A DNA stretch of 64,000 nt from Cycas panzhihuaensis (taxonomy: Eukaryota; Cycadophyta), in assembly GCA_023213395.1 (NCBI GenBank), contig CM041465.1:242241741-242305740 (forward strand), written 5' to 3'. Numbering within the stretch: position 1 is the stretch's first letter; every line of letters begins with the position of its first letter. The position numbers were made by a program, and so were the translations under genes. This document shows, in pieces, positions 45,874 to 57,763 of this stretch. The notes beneath the pieces were generated by a model. The model was not told the DNA's origin and ran no database searches. It saw nothing but the letters and a program-made list of their open reading frames with translations.

Positions 45874-48751
45874 TAGAAGGTCATTTCATCCTATTTTATT
45901 TTATTATATGAGGTCTTCATTTGAGCCTCTTATAAAGCAAACTACTATGACATGTTTGTGGGAAACCCTCACGGGGAAGAAAACCCACAGATTTTCTAAT
46001 CTACTAACCTAACTCAGGCAACTCTTTAAATGAAGCTAGATAACCAATCCATATAATAAATTTTATAGCTGAAATCTATTAAGTCTCCATGTACTATTTG
46101 GTCATCCCCTATGCCCTTTTGGGTTTTCATAGGTTATAATTTTCCAAAATGATACAACCATTATCATTTCTTGTCCACAAGAGGTTTTCACGAATGGGAT
46201 AAAGTAGAGACTTACTCTTATCCTTCTATTCCCATAAGGGATTTTCACAAATGAGATAGAGTATGATGGTCCTATTGTCATCTCCTTAAATCAGTCAAAT
46301 ATGGAGGCCCTAAGGCTGAGTTACTTTTAGAACTATTCAAACTTCACCCTCTTCAGTGGTTTGGTGAAGATATCTGTCACTTGATTTACTATGGGGTAAT
46401 ACTTCAGTTGAATTATGCCATCATGAACTAGTTCTATAATCCTATGGACTTTTATACTTATATGTTTAGCACAATCATGAAATATAAGATTTTTAGACAT
46501 TTAGATTATAGATTGATTATCTACATGTAAGCTAGTAGAACTTGTTTGGGTGGCATTTAATGTATTCAATAATTTTCTAAGCCATATCATCTCCTTACTT
46601 GTCTCAAAAGCAATAATACATTCAACTTCAGTAGTTGAGTCTGCAACTATCTTCTGTCGTCTAGATCTCTATGATATTTGTGTTGTTCCAACAAATATTA
46701 CATACTCAAATATAGATCTTCTTGTGTCTTTATCTCTGGCGAAGTCTGAATCTGTGTATGAATAATATTTAAATTTTACACTGGGTTCATACAATGAACT
46801 ATATTTGTTGGTCATCTTTAAGTACCTCAACACTTACATTATAGCTTGCCAATGATTCTACTTAAGATTTGTCATGAATCTTATAAGAATACTGACATAG
46901 TATGCAATATCTAGTCTTATGTTAGTAGTATAGATGAGACTACCTACAAATTACCTATAGAGTGTTGCACTTGCCTCCCTAGTATCACCATCAGCTGAGA
47001 GTTTAACATTAGGTTCCATAGGTATACCCATTCATCAAGCACCTTCCAACTGAGACTTTGTTAGAAGATCATTGATATATTTTTCTTAGGAGAGAAATAT
47101 TTTTCCATTCTTTTGAGTTACTTCAATTCCCAAGTAATATTTAATTAACCTGAGGTTAGATAATTCAAATGTTTTAGCAAGGTTCTTCTTCAGCTGGTTG
47201 ATTACCTGTTCACTATTCCCCATTATTAGCATATCATCTACAAAGATTAAGAGGTAAGTGACTTTATCATTTTTACACTTCATGAATAATATTACATTAA
47301 TATCTTAATAGTCACAAACCTCATATCCAAGTTGCCTCATTCTTTCAAACAACTTAGTAAACCAAGCACGAGGGACTTGTTTTAGGTTGTACAAGCACTT
47401 CCTAAACTTGCAAACCTTATGCTCTTGATCGATAATCTTATATCGTTCTAGCTGAGCCATGTAAATTTCTTCTTTAAGTTTCCCATTAAGAAATGCTATC
47501 TGAGCATCGAGTTGGTGGATTTGCTAACCCTATTTAGTAGCCAAGGTAATAAGAGTTCTAATTATAGGCCACTTGGTTATAGGAACAAAGATTTTAGTGT
47601 AGTCAATGCCTTCCCTTTGCATGAATCCTTTTGCTACCAACCTTGTCTTGTGTTTTTCTAGGGTGTCATTTAATCTATACTTATTTTTAAATGCCCATTT
47701 ATTTTGAAATATCTTTCTTCCAAGTGGTAGATCAACAAGCTCAAATGTACCATTCTTGATAAAAGATTAGTACTCTTGGTTCATGGCATTTTTCAAAGAT
47801 GCATGCTTTATAGCTTCTTGGTATGTTAGAGGCTCTTCATTAAGAGGAAGATGCAGTTCTACGGGTTCAAGCTTAACAGAAAGTGATTCATGCATCCTTG
47901 CTGTATGGGAACTTCTAGTGCAATTTTTCCTACCTCATCTAGTTGTATGTCCTTACCTAGCTAGTAGGCTTCATGAAAACCTTGAGCTAGGAATGAGATT
48001 TTTATTTCCACAGCCTCTTGGTCTTTGTTTTAATCTTCAAAAGGATTATATGAAATGTTTAGCATGAAGGAAGTTAACAATGCTGGAGAAGATGGGCCAG
48101 CCACTGATGTTGGAGAAGATGGTCCTTCTACCATGGCTTTGCCTTTGTTAACTTAGTTGTTTGTAAATGATGGTGTTAGATGTATACACATTGGTTAGGA
48201 GTCACAGCTTGTATCCTTTGGGGCTCTATTGTCAGATTCCAAGATTTTGAGCAACTGTTGAGTATCTCCCCCTCTTGATTTTGGAATTTAGATATCAAAT
48301 TCAGTAGCATCATTAAATCGATATGAAGGTATCTTGGAGTTAAGTTTGAGTAAGTGATATTTAGTCTCTACAAAGATAACATCTCTAGTGATGATAATTT
48401 TGCATTGTGAAGGTATAAAAACCTTGTACCTCTTTTTGTCCATAGGGTATCCAACAAAGATGCCTTTGAGGGCTCTATCTTAGAGCTTGTTTCTGTGTTC
48501 CTCTAGAATGTGAGCATAATAAGTAGAGCCAAAAATTTTGAAGTGACAGATAGAAGGAGTTTGTCCATATCACATTTCATGTGGAGAGGAGCTGAGCTTA
48601 GAGGGACTAACAATGTTGATATAATACCTAATAGTCTAGATAGCCTCAGACCAAAGATAGATAGGGATGCTCTTATATACCATCATAACACAAGTCATGT
48701 TCATGATGGTCCAATTCATATGCTTGATAACTCCATTTATCTAGGGTGTAT
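45874..48751 (-). pseudogene. Copia pol, integrase C-terminus to RNase H
   Basis: On the minus strand from 48,751 downwards the sequence gives NGVIKHMNWTIMNM (integrase core end), then IYLWSEAI and FGSTYYAHI, DRALKGIFVGYP and GCKIFITRDV-like blocks typical of the copia integrase C-terminal part. Around 47,700-47,400 come RT fragments. At 47,086-47,283 an open stretch reads LLIFVDDMLIMG, the copia F/YVDDM catalytic block, followed by LKKNLAKTFELSNL and YYLGIEV. Around 46,800-46,350 fragmented frames match the RNase H region (ADW-type and 'ECVI' blocks are only partly readable). Many stops and at least four frame changes prevent function. Confidence 0.75.
48747..48751 (+). other. Target-site duplication of nested element (left)
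   Basis: tgtat; its partner at 53,375-53,379 is tgtac. On the minus strand the copia integrase reading frame (...IIGT|P*INGV) continues exactly across the insertion if one copy is removed. Confidence 0.75.
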
Positions 48752-49082
48752 TGTTGGGTTAATGCTCATCACATGACTCCACCTTAAAGTATACAACACA
48801 CAAGATTTCAAGGTAAGTTAGGTAACATATATTTAATGTTGCACATTATTTAATATTAATTTGAATTAGAGGTTGAGGAGGTTTCCCTCCTCCCTCAAAA
48901 GTATATTTCATGGGGTTATTTCCCTTAGTATTCATCAACACTACCTCTTCAAGGAAGTTTCATGTACTCTTAAGCAAATATAGGTTAATGCAAATGTTAT
49001 TCTGCATGTTACGTAATATGGATTGAAGCATTTTGGTTTCCTTTGGTTTTCTGCTATACTCTACTCTCTGCCAAAACCTTCA
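48752..49082 (+). repeat. 5' LTR of nested element
   Basis: 331 bp, TG...CA, followed within two bases by a tRNA-Met-type primer site. The central part (48,860-48,960) is the best conserved against the 3' LTR; the last 90 bp have diverged strongly. Confidence 0.85.
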
Positions 49083-49084
49083 TT

Positions 49085-49097
49085 TGGTATTAGAGAT
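49085..49097 (+). other. Primer binding site of nested element
   Basis: TGGTATTAGAGAT matches the initiator tRNA-Met complement TGGTATCAGAGC with one C-to-T change and divergence at the last base. Confidence 0.7.
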
Positions 49098-52000
49098 CAG
49101 ATTTGCCCATATTTGGTATGAGAGTGCCATGTTCTTTCTCGGTTATCTCATAGCTTGGCTATGTTGGTTTGGTTCCATTATATATTATATTAAAGTTTAA
49201 CTTTATATGTTCTAAAGTTATTTCGTTTAATATTTTCAATTCACATTTTATCTTTTGGGAAACTATATAGCTTTGATTAGGCAAGCCTATGCATCAAATC
49301 CAATGCTCAAAACCTATGCACGTGGTCACTCATTATGATCCTTGCTGAACCAGTAAGCTAGTGGAAGAAACCATTTGGTTTTTCATTGATTGTATGGTGA
49401 GTTACTCCATTTGGCCTCCTTTTAGTTTATAGGCTTGTTCTAAGCACACAAGCATCAGTTCATTGTGAAATTTTATGAGCCCTTGCTACCCAAGATACCT
49501 CGCTACCTATCAAATTTGGTCTCATTTTGTAGCTTATAGAGAAAGATTTAGCCTCTAGAGTCACCTCAGCTCTGTTTCTTAGGTTTTTCAATAGCTTTTC
49601 ATTATTTTCTTCAAATATTTTTAAAATTTTTTTTATGTAATTTGGTTTTCTCTACTTGGGCACCTCCTAGGTGACTATCCTAGCTCAGATTTGAGGTGAG
49701 AAGAAAGCTATTTTATCCTTTGTGTTCACTATTTCACTGTTAGCTGATCGACATTTACATTGTTCTTCATAATTTATATATTTTAATCATTTTTCTTTAA
49801 TCACTCAAACATGATTTAGTTGGGGGATTTACTGCCCCTCTCGTTGCATTGAGTATTAATCTGATTGATGTGTTTTTCCCTTTTGTTTGTGCTCAAATTA
49901 CCCTACATAGGTTGTCGTTTACCACTCCTAGTTATCTGGTTCTTAATCAATATAATATTTTAATTATTTTTTACTAGTTTCCAGCCTGATCTGGGTACTA
50001 ACTTGCATGGCCTCCTTACTGCATCCTACTCTATGTGAATTTCAATCAATCTGATCAATTTTTCTTCCACTGGTTACATCTCCATTTACACTACGTAGGT
50101 CATTATTGATATTCAACATGTTTTTTTTCGTTTTAATTGATTAAATCACTTTGTTATATTATTATTAAGTTTTATAAAATTTAAACATATTTTATAACCT
50201 TTGAATTCCATTTGATAAGAGCGTAGCCCCTTAAGGCCTCAATCCCCCAATCCCATCACATTAATATGACCTTTACCTTTGTTTAAAAGGGGTCTATTCC
50301 AACTTTATAATTTATTTATTTATTTTTTTAGTTTATTTTTCTTATATAGGATACCTAGCTTCTTTTTCTCTACCTTCTCACTGGAGTACTAGTTTTTGAT
50401 GAAACCTATTCTATTGCAACTAGAATTTTGAGGGCTATAGTGTAGACTAGCTATTTATTACTTTTAAAGTCAATCAATTTTTTATCCTTTTATTTATTAA
50501 TATAAAGAGGACCTTTCACTATTTTTAGTATAACTCTTCCTTTTAACATCACATTTTAAATATATTAGTTTCATTGGAAAGTTGACATATTTCTCCTTAT
50601 ACTGATATATTTATTTGCAAGTTTTGAAGTTTTTTAGTAGATGTTCAAAGCTGATAAATTTAACGTACTTAAGTGCTCCTAGTTCTTCATTATTGTATAT
50701 TTTTAAACATGATTTCTCAAGTTTAATCAACTTAAGATATACTAAGAAGTTTTTAATTTATATTTGATATTCTTTACATTATTTCATAAAGTTTTATCAA
50801 CATTTCGTAATCATTTAAGCCCCTTAGCTCTAGTTAAGCCTAAAAAAGGGGTCATTTCACTTGTTCATTAAAATCTTAAGTTGTAGGAGCCTATTCTCCA
50901 AATAGTTAAATCTGTTAGAAAGATATTTTAATATTCTTCAATTTGGTATAGTTTTATTTTAATCTAGTATTGTTTAGTAAAACTTTAGAGTTGGTAACTT
51001 GAGCTTCCATTTTTTCCCTAATAGGCTTATTTCCTTAACTCTTTAAGGAGTTTTTAATTTTAATTAGGTTATATTTAATTTATTGATTATTCATTATACA
51101 TATTTGAAGCTTTGATTTGGCTCTCATATAGTTTTTCTAAGCCAATTTATAGTAAAAGTTAGATTTCATATACCTAAAGCGATCAATAAGTGAAGTGGGC
51201 TTACATATCAAAATGAGTACATTTACTCATTTTTAACTCTCTTAGTGGAAACTTTTCTTAATATTTCCCATGTTTTTAAAGAAACATATACATATTTTAG
51301 AATTCCTGCCTTATACATTTTCACTAGTGGTAAAAAAGGATAGTAATTATCTCGCATATATTTGAAAAGGAATTCATTTCATTTCATTTGATTTACTTGA
51401 GCCACTTATCTCTATTGGAAAACTTTAATATTTATTTAAATTTTTTGTTATATTAAAAATTTATATTTGCTAAAAGCATTCAAGTGAGGCATATACATCC
51501 TTATTGTTTCTTCATCATATCAAAAATAAGAAAAGGAAGATGCATTCCATTCAAAAATTACTCATCTTATATTTAGAAAAAGGGTCATTTCTTTGCTCAC
51601 GCTAATGTTTATTTATTTGAAAATTCAAAAGCTTAATTAAGAGATCTTATAAATCTTCTTTATTTCTTCATCATAAAGGGGATTTTATTTCAAATTTACA
51701 TACTTAAAGGTCTTATTTACTTTGCATGAAAGATTCCATTATAGTTAGCATATAAATTTACACAAGCACTTCTTCGTGTTTGATCATCTTATTTCAAAGA
51801 GTATTTACAATCACACATCCTAAGCTCATTGATTCATTAATCTTTCTTATTCCTTCTAAAGATTTTTTTTTTCTTAAAAAGTATATAACACTCTTGACCA
51901 TTATATACATCAAAAGTTCACTTGTTGGAAGCATTATTAATTCATTATTTCACTTATAAAGGTTGCATATAGTTGCTTGTGCACTTTATTTTCACAAAAA

Positions 52001-52439
52001 TATTTCAATTTCAAAGGTATTACATTTCTTTCTTGGAAGTTATTGTTTGAATATTTCCTACAAAAGTTCATTCAATCGTGCTTAGAGGATAATGTTCTTC
52101 ATTCAAGTTATTTCTTTTTGGTGGATAAAAGAACCTTTCAAAACCCTAAGCAATACCACATCATTGATAATTTATTTTCATCACTGATTAATTATTTTTT
52201 AAAAGACATTGGCTTTCATTCTTTTTGAAGGAATATCTTTATCATTTATCATAAGTATATTGAAAATCATAAGTGTTTATTTAATTATTCATCTTCTTAT
52301 TTAAAAATCATACCTTTTTGATTATGTACTAAAATTCCCTATACAAGGGCAATGAATGTAAATAAAATACAATTTTCTATATTTAACGAATATGATTTTC
52401 AATGATAGAGTAAAACAACACAAACATACTTTATTAAAA
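49098..52439 (+). other. Non-coding interior of nested element
   Basis: 3.3 kb of strongly AT-rich sequence without a recognisable domain on either strand. The open frame at 51,977-52,228 is a composition artefact. I found no tandem repeats of note. Confidence 0.5.
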
Positions 52440-53040
52440 TGATCTTTAGAGATATGTAAGCAATGGATATGAACCCAATATTAAAGAAGATCTAAAGAAA
52501 GATAATAAAACCTTAGCCATATTATTTTGCACCATAGATGACAATGTTTTTTCTAATGTTTGTGAAATGACCACCTCCAAATCTATATGGGATACCTTAG
52601 CATCTACTTATGGGGGATAAACCTTCAATATAAATGAATTTAACTATGATGCTATTAAAAATATGAGACAGATATTAAAGCATATTTATGGTGTTGAAAA
52701 GACTAATGAAGAAGACTAAAGTCAAATGAATGATTACATTGTTGCACATGAAGATGATCCTTCATTTGAGAGGTAGAAACCTTATGACATTATAGCCACT
52801 CATAAAACAAAGATTCCATAAGATAAAGTTAGAGTTGCAGTTACTCATCCCCATTTGAAGCATATCACACTTACTTAGAGATTTTCTTAACCACATAATA
52901 CTAAAGAGACATACATTACAAGGCAAGTTAAAGACCACTTCATGAATGATGATAAAGCTAAAAGACAAGTGTTCAAAGTCTTCCTCAAGTTCAAGTATCA
53001 CAAGTTCAAAGAGAAGATAAAGATGTACATGATGACCATT
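52440..53040 (+). pseudogene. Copia-type gag (UBN2-like) remnant, nested element
   Basis: One frame reads GYEPNIKEDLKKDN, LAILFCTIDDNVFSNV, then TTSKSIWDTLASTYGG. This is the pattern of the UBN2 gag domain of plant copia elements (hydrophobic helix, 'D..F..V/I....TSK.-WD.L...Y.G'). It continues with MRQILKHIYG..., a Lys-rich tail and KFKEKIKMYMM up to the polypurine tract. Stops (TAA, TAG) fall at expected Gln or Trp codons. In ordinary elements gag is next to the 5' LTR; here it abuts the PPT, consistent with loss of all of pol. Confidence 0.6.
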
Positions 53041-53051
53041 AAGGGGGAGAG
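53041..53051 (+). other. Polypurine tract of nested element
   Basis: aagggggagag immediately before the TGTTGGG start of the 3' LTR. Confidence 0.8.
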
Positions 53052-53374
53052 TGTTGGGTTAATGCTCATCACATGACCCCACCTTGGAGTATGCAGTGTA
53101 TAAGCCTTTAAGGTAAGTTAGGTAAGGTATATTTAATATTACACATTATTTAATATTAATTTGAATTAGAGGTTGAGGAGGTTTCCCTCCTCTCTTAAAA
53201 GTATATATTTTATGGGGTCATCTCCCCTAATATTCATCAACACCACCTCTTCAAGGAAGTTTTATGTACCTTTGAGTAATATGGGTTAATTCAAAAGTTA
53301 TTCCATATGTTTTCTAATATGGATTGAGTTATTTTATATGTACTTCTTTGCTTTACTCTCTGCCAAAACCTTCA
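53052..53374 (+). repeat. 3' LTR of nested element
   Basis: 323 bp, aligned with 48,752-49,082. Most differences are transitions, and there are several small indels in the last third. Confidence 0.85.
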
Positions 53375-54060
53375 TGTACCTATAATAGTAGTATGATATT
53401 TGATTCCATGTTGACATAGGTACAATTCAAACTCATTAGATGTGTACTCACCACCATTATCAGTCCTAAGTATTTTGATCTTAAATCTAAATTCATTTCC
53501 ACACGAGCCTTGAAAGCTTAAAACATAGAAAAGATTACTCTTTCTTTGCAAGAAAAGTAACCTATACTTTCTTGGTAAAATTATCAATGAAATTAATATA
53601 GTACCACTTATGTTTAAGAGAAGGGATAGGCATAGGACCACATATATTTGAGTGTACAAGTTGTAAAGGTTGGCTAGATTTCTATTAACTATGAGAAAAT
53701 GGTTATCTTTGAGATTTGGCAATAATACATGCTTCATATTTGAAGGGCTTAGAGGAGAGCCTAGGCATACTAGGAAGAGTGGCATGTAGTTCTCTTAAAT
53801 GATCAATTTTGATATGGCCTATACGAGCATGCCATAGGGCTACTTAGTACAATGTTTGAGGAGTTAGGGTTATGGTAAAAGTAGAGTCATCATCACCATA
53901 GTTAACTTCAGAGGATGATGAGCCAGTTAGGTGAAAAATCTTGCCATCAAGAATTCCAGTCATAACCATAATATTTAAAGGAGGGTGAATGACATAGAGT
54001 GTTTGATTATTTATAATTAAAATAAGATAAAAAACCATGATAGATAAGGATGGATAGGGA
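53375..54060 (-). pseudogene. Copia GAG-pre-integrase and integrase N-terminal half
   Basis: On the minus strand the sequence reads DGKIFHLTGSSSSE, then WHARIGHI and HLRELHATLPSMPRL, the GAG-pre-integrase block with its H...H zinc-binding residues. The following frames give VHSNICGPMPIPS, where D of the usual 'DxxGP' is Asn, then FIDNFTKK, and ILRTDNGGEYTSNEFELYL with GIKYHTT. The second catalytic Asp lies in RTDNGGEY and is intact. The frame changes around 53,500-53,650. The remaining integrase lies beyond the nested element at 48,751. Confidence 0.8.
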
Positions 54061-54470
54061 GAGAAAGTTCTACTTCAGAGAAAGAATATATAAAACATCA
54101 ACAAGGGTAAAATCTGGAAGGCCTGGGAGTTTTAGGCAAATAGTTCTAAGTCCTTTGATTAGTTGAGATGATTTGTTAGCCATGTATATAACACCATGAA
54201 TTTTAGAGTCAAAATCCTAAAAGAATTGGTGATGACAAGTCATGTGCTGTGTTGCTCCAGTATGCATGATCTAAGATAAAGTATTTGAGGTGGCACTATT
54301 TATAACTCAAAGTGGTGAAGGTAAAAGTGAATAAGCATAGCCTCAATGAGCCTCAATATACTTAGTGGATCTATCAACAACAAGTGGTCCTAATTCTTTG
54401 AAGGTATGCATGAGCAAATTGCATTTACCAAAAAAATCTTCAAAATAAGTATTATCAATATTATATACAC
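54061..54470 (-). pseudogene. Copia protease remnant
   Basis: On the minus strand near 54,275-54,240 the frame reads IMHTGATQHMTC, matching the copia protease core (W)IxDTGAxxHM with the catalytic Asp replaced by His. FDSKIHGVIYMAN and LPDFTLVDVLYI follow as in the family. TAG stands where the Trp before I-M is expected. Confidence 0.65.
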
Positions 54471-55470
54471 CATGGCACTATTGATAGCTTGGTAGTCTAT
54501 TGGTGGTAGTTCTACAATTTTTGGTATAGTGTCCTTTCCTATTATACCTTTGGTACATAATTACTTCATTTCCATTCCCATAAGAAGTATTAGGTTGGTT
54601 GGATCATCTTTGATTACTAGATCTAGATCCAAGTTAATTGTTTTGGCCTTGGCCTTGAGACTATTTTTGTTGGAGTTGATGAGCTTGTTAACCGAGAGGA
54701 CATTATCCTTGTTGTCTACCTCTACCTCTTCCATGGGAATGACCACCTCTATGAGAGTATTAACATTGATTTTTGGTATAAAAAAGATCTTCTTCCACTT
54801 CAAAAGTAGCATCAGTTAGATCAAATATAGTAGTAAAGTTGGTATCAAAGGTTTTATCAAATTCAATAAACTTATTAGCAAGATCCTCAAAGTTTAGGGT
54901 CTTTAAAGTGCCACTAGATTGAAGACTTCCGAATAGATTTTTGTAATTTGGGATATGGAGACATGACTAAATTAAGAAAGCCCATGTAATGCATTGAGTT
55001 TTGAAATCTTTATCAATGGCTTGTTTGATTAGATGAAGGAGATTGATTATCTCACTTGTGTATCCTTTTTACATTTTCAATTTATTCATCTTTAGCACTA
55101 AGTGAATAAATTCTAACTCTATTTAATGTTAATGTTCTTTTTAAGAACTTCAAGAACTTTCCATAATGTATTATGTACAACTTCATTAATGAGATTATGC
55201 AAGAAATAATTAGTGATAAGAAGTATCCCTGAATGGATTTTATTATCATCAAGTTCCCATTGGTATTTAACTACAACTTCAGTTGGAGCACCTCCTCCAA
55301 AAGTAGTTGAGATAGTTGTAGCTTCAATAAATAGTATAGGTTGTAAGTGATCTCTCTAAAGACCTTTATACTTTATAATATTTCTAACACTAGTGAACCA
55401 CATATCCCAATTTTCTTTCCCTTTAAGAATGCAGTTCACATTTTACTTAAACTATGAAGACATAGTGCCT
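54471..55470 (-). pseudogene. Copia gag with CCHC zinc knuckle
   Basis: From 55,470 downwards on the minus strand the sequence reads LKGKENWDMWFTSVRN, then TTISTTFGGGAPTEVV and YQWELDDNKIHSGILL, with NALHGLS and EVFNLVAL further on in shifted frames. The zinc knuckle at about 54,510-54,560 reads YQRYNRKGHYTKNC, where the first two Cys of CxxC are Tyr (TGT to TAT); GH and the final Cys remain. An open stretch at 54,561-54,812 is Lys/Asn/Asp-rich linker before the knuckle. Confidence 0.65.
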
Positions 55471-57446
55471 TTTGAGAAGGGAAGAAATGAACAAGGGACT
55501 ATAAAAGTGATGATCATAAATGACTAATTACTATTTACAAATGGGAGATACAATAAAGTAGTGTAGTAGAAGAAAGAAGAAGTGAGAATGGTTGCTCAAA
55601 GATGAAGAGAGCAACTTAGAGAAAAGTCACTAACACTTATGACAAATATTAACCTGATGCAGTAGGAATATGAGAAGTACTATAATGAAAATTAGCCACT
55701 AACACTTGTGGTAAATATTAGCCTAATGTATTTAGAATATGAGAAGCACTATGATTATGATTACACTATGGAACACTTTTTATAAACAAGTGATCAATAT
55801 ACAAGATTGTAGGCCAATATAGAAGTTGACATCATTGGGTGTACACAACTTAAAACTTAAATGTAAGATACATATTCAACCCAATAACCTCTAAATTATG
55901 TCTAATATGTAGTTGAGGTTGTTAAAGGGATGCTTAGGCTTCTAAAATAATTAAGTTGGCCTTTGCCCATGATATCCACAATTGTACTTGGTGATGAAAT
56001 CCAAGTCACAACGAAGCCCAGGTACTCCCAATGAGCAATTATATATCTCCTTTAAAGAGTGGTATATGTATACCTATGGCTATGATGGATATTGCATTAG
56101 GTATATTTTAATCTTATGTTTAAAATTTTAATTTTCCTGATTGGTTATCAGGATGATCCTTGATTGAGGCATGATGGTATGACTAAACAAACCTCACCAA
56201 TATTCTAGTTCAGTCTAGCTCCAACTTAAAACCCACACCTCTTTATGGCACGACATTCTTCTAATCAATGTATCTCAACCTTGATAAGTATGTGAATAGG
56301 TACAAGATGGGAAAAAATAATGTACGTGATGCATTCCTCTTAGAGAGAGTAAAAATTTTATCAAACTTACATCAAACATACATATAACTAAAAAATAGAA
56401 TACTAACTTGGAGTGCTTACTTGGAGTATCTTTAAAGTGCTTGCTTGAAGTGATTTTGGAGTGTTGAAATGTAATTCTAAGGACACCAGATATTGCTTTA
56501 ATCTAAGTGTTTTTTACTCACCTTTACAATAGGCTTTTAAGCCTTATAAAAAGAAGGAAGAAAATTTCTTCACTTTTTTTGTAATATAGAAAGAAAAAGT
56601 AGTCTTCACTAAATCAATAATAACTTTCTCCTATGATAACAAAATTAAGTGTCAATTTTTGTGTTATAAACTAGACTCAGAGCTTCATCTTCAAGAGTGG
56701 AATTATATCCAAATGAGCTTTGAAAATTTTTTTGTAGTCCCATAAAGTTAGAAGAATATATTTCTCTAGAATTCTTACTAAAAATAACTGTTGTTCGCTA
56801 AAATACTAATAACTTCCTCATACAATAACAAAATTAGGTGCCAATTTTTGTGCTAGAAACTAGACTTAGATCCTCATCTTTGATAATTAGAATCAGATCA
56901 ATTGGATCTTTGTAGAAGATTTTACAGACCTATGAATTTTAGGAATCAAATTTTATTTATGTAGAAATTTTATCTTTCTAATATCTCATTAACATATAAT
57001 ACCACATGAAATTTCCATCATTTTTTTATCATTAGGATGCTAATATGGGCAAGGTGAGAGCATACAATAATGAATATTTTAAATGATTCCAAATTCTTTT
57101 TAAAAAAGTGGGTAGAACCTCCCCTTAAAATCATTCTTCTAAAAGTTGAAAAAATTTTGATAGTATTTCCTCTTACTAAATGGATAAAAAGAGGGGAAAG
57201 AAAAGAATAATAAGATAGTATAAATGGACACCAAAGGATTGGAGTCCTTGGACTTATAACTCCTTATATTGTGCTTCTAAACCTACAAAAGATAGAGGGA
57301 AAACAAACAATACTAAATATGCTATGATAAGAACTTTAAAAATATTTCTAAATCCACTTTCACAATCTCCTTCACCATATGGATTGTTGGGGAGAAGAAA
57401 GTGATGGCTCCATTACAAGTATAAGTGAGGAATATGAAGGAAGAAA
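55471..57446 (-). other. Long untranslated leader of copia element
   Basis: About 2 kb between the primer site and gag, with no recognisable domain. A roughly 67-bp direct duplication lies at 55,624-55,757 ('cactaacactt' and 'aatatgagaag' words twice). A second imperfect duplication of about 55-60 bp recurs 185 bp apart (near 56,636 and 56,825, shared words 'ataacaaaatta' and 'caatttttgtg'). A further old insertion could be hidden here but I see no LTR pair. Confidence 0.5.
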
Positions 57447-57458
57447 GCTTTGATACCA
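57447..57458 (-). other. Primer binding site of copia element
   Basis: The reverse complement reads TGGTATCAAAGC, two bases inside the 5' LTR; initiator tRNA-Met type. Confidence 0.85.
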
Positions 57459-57460
57459 CA

Positions 57461-57758
57461 TGAAAAGAGTGGATCTATCTTTCATCTCCATGCACTAAAC
57501 ACAAAGACAAACATGGGAGCAAGAGAGACTTAATAGAAAAAGAGTAGCTCTCACAAAATGGGGAGGTAAGAATGAGCCTCCTCCATTAAGCTTTTACTTT
57601 TATATTGAGAGAGGTAGCATTAGAGTTAGGTGAAATGAAATTATACATAATACACATGAAAATGTATTTCACTTAAGTAATCTAATTTAAAGTTCACTTA
57701 AGACCCTTTTTAGAAATAATCAACTAATGTAATGACCTTATGATATTAATCCTTTTCA
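57461..57758 (-). repeat. 5' LTR of copia element
   Basis: 298 bp, TG...CA, matching 45,560-45,857. Differences from the other LTR are mostly transitions. Confidence 0.9.
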
Positions 57759-57763
57759 GATAG
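57759..57763 (+). other. Target-site duplication of copia element (right)
   Basis: gatag, identical to 45,555-45,559. Confidence 0.85.

Larger units (their letters stand above)
48752..53374 (+). mobile_element. Nested LTR element with gag-like remnant only
   Basis: The two LTRs (331 and 323 bp) begin TGTTGGG and end CCTTCA. A primer site follows the 5' LTR and a polypurine tract precedes the 3' LTR. The 4.0 kb interior is non-coding except for a gag-like stretch at its far 3' end. No protease, integrase or RT is present, so it is a non-autonomous element. It is inserted in the integrase of the copia element. Its LTRs differ at roughly 15 percent of positions by hand count. Confidence 0.85.
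45560..57758 (-). mobile_element. Ty1/copia element, complete ends, minus strand, carrying a nested insertion
   Basis: It is bounded by two 298-bp TG...CA LTRs that differ at about 26 positions (8.7 percent by hand count), with a perfect 5-bp target duplication. Reading on the minus strand there are LTR, PBS, long leader, gag, zinc knuckle, protease, GAG-pre-integrase, integrase, RT, RNase H, PPT and LTR, which is the copia order. Its total length of 12.2 kb falls to about 7.6 kb without the nested element. Every coding region has stops and frameshifts. Confidence 0.9.

Noticed and set aside
46550-46765. Plus-strand open frame as an independent small gene
   Set aside because: It lies antisense to the copia RNase H region and is a shadow of it.
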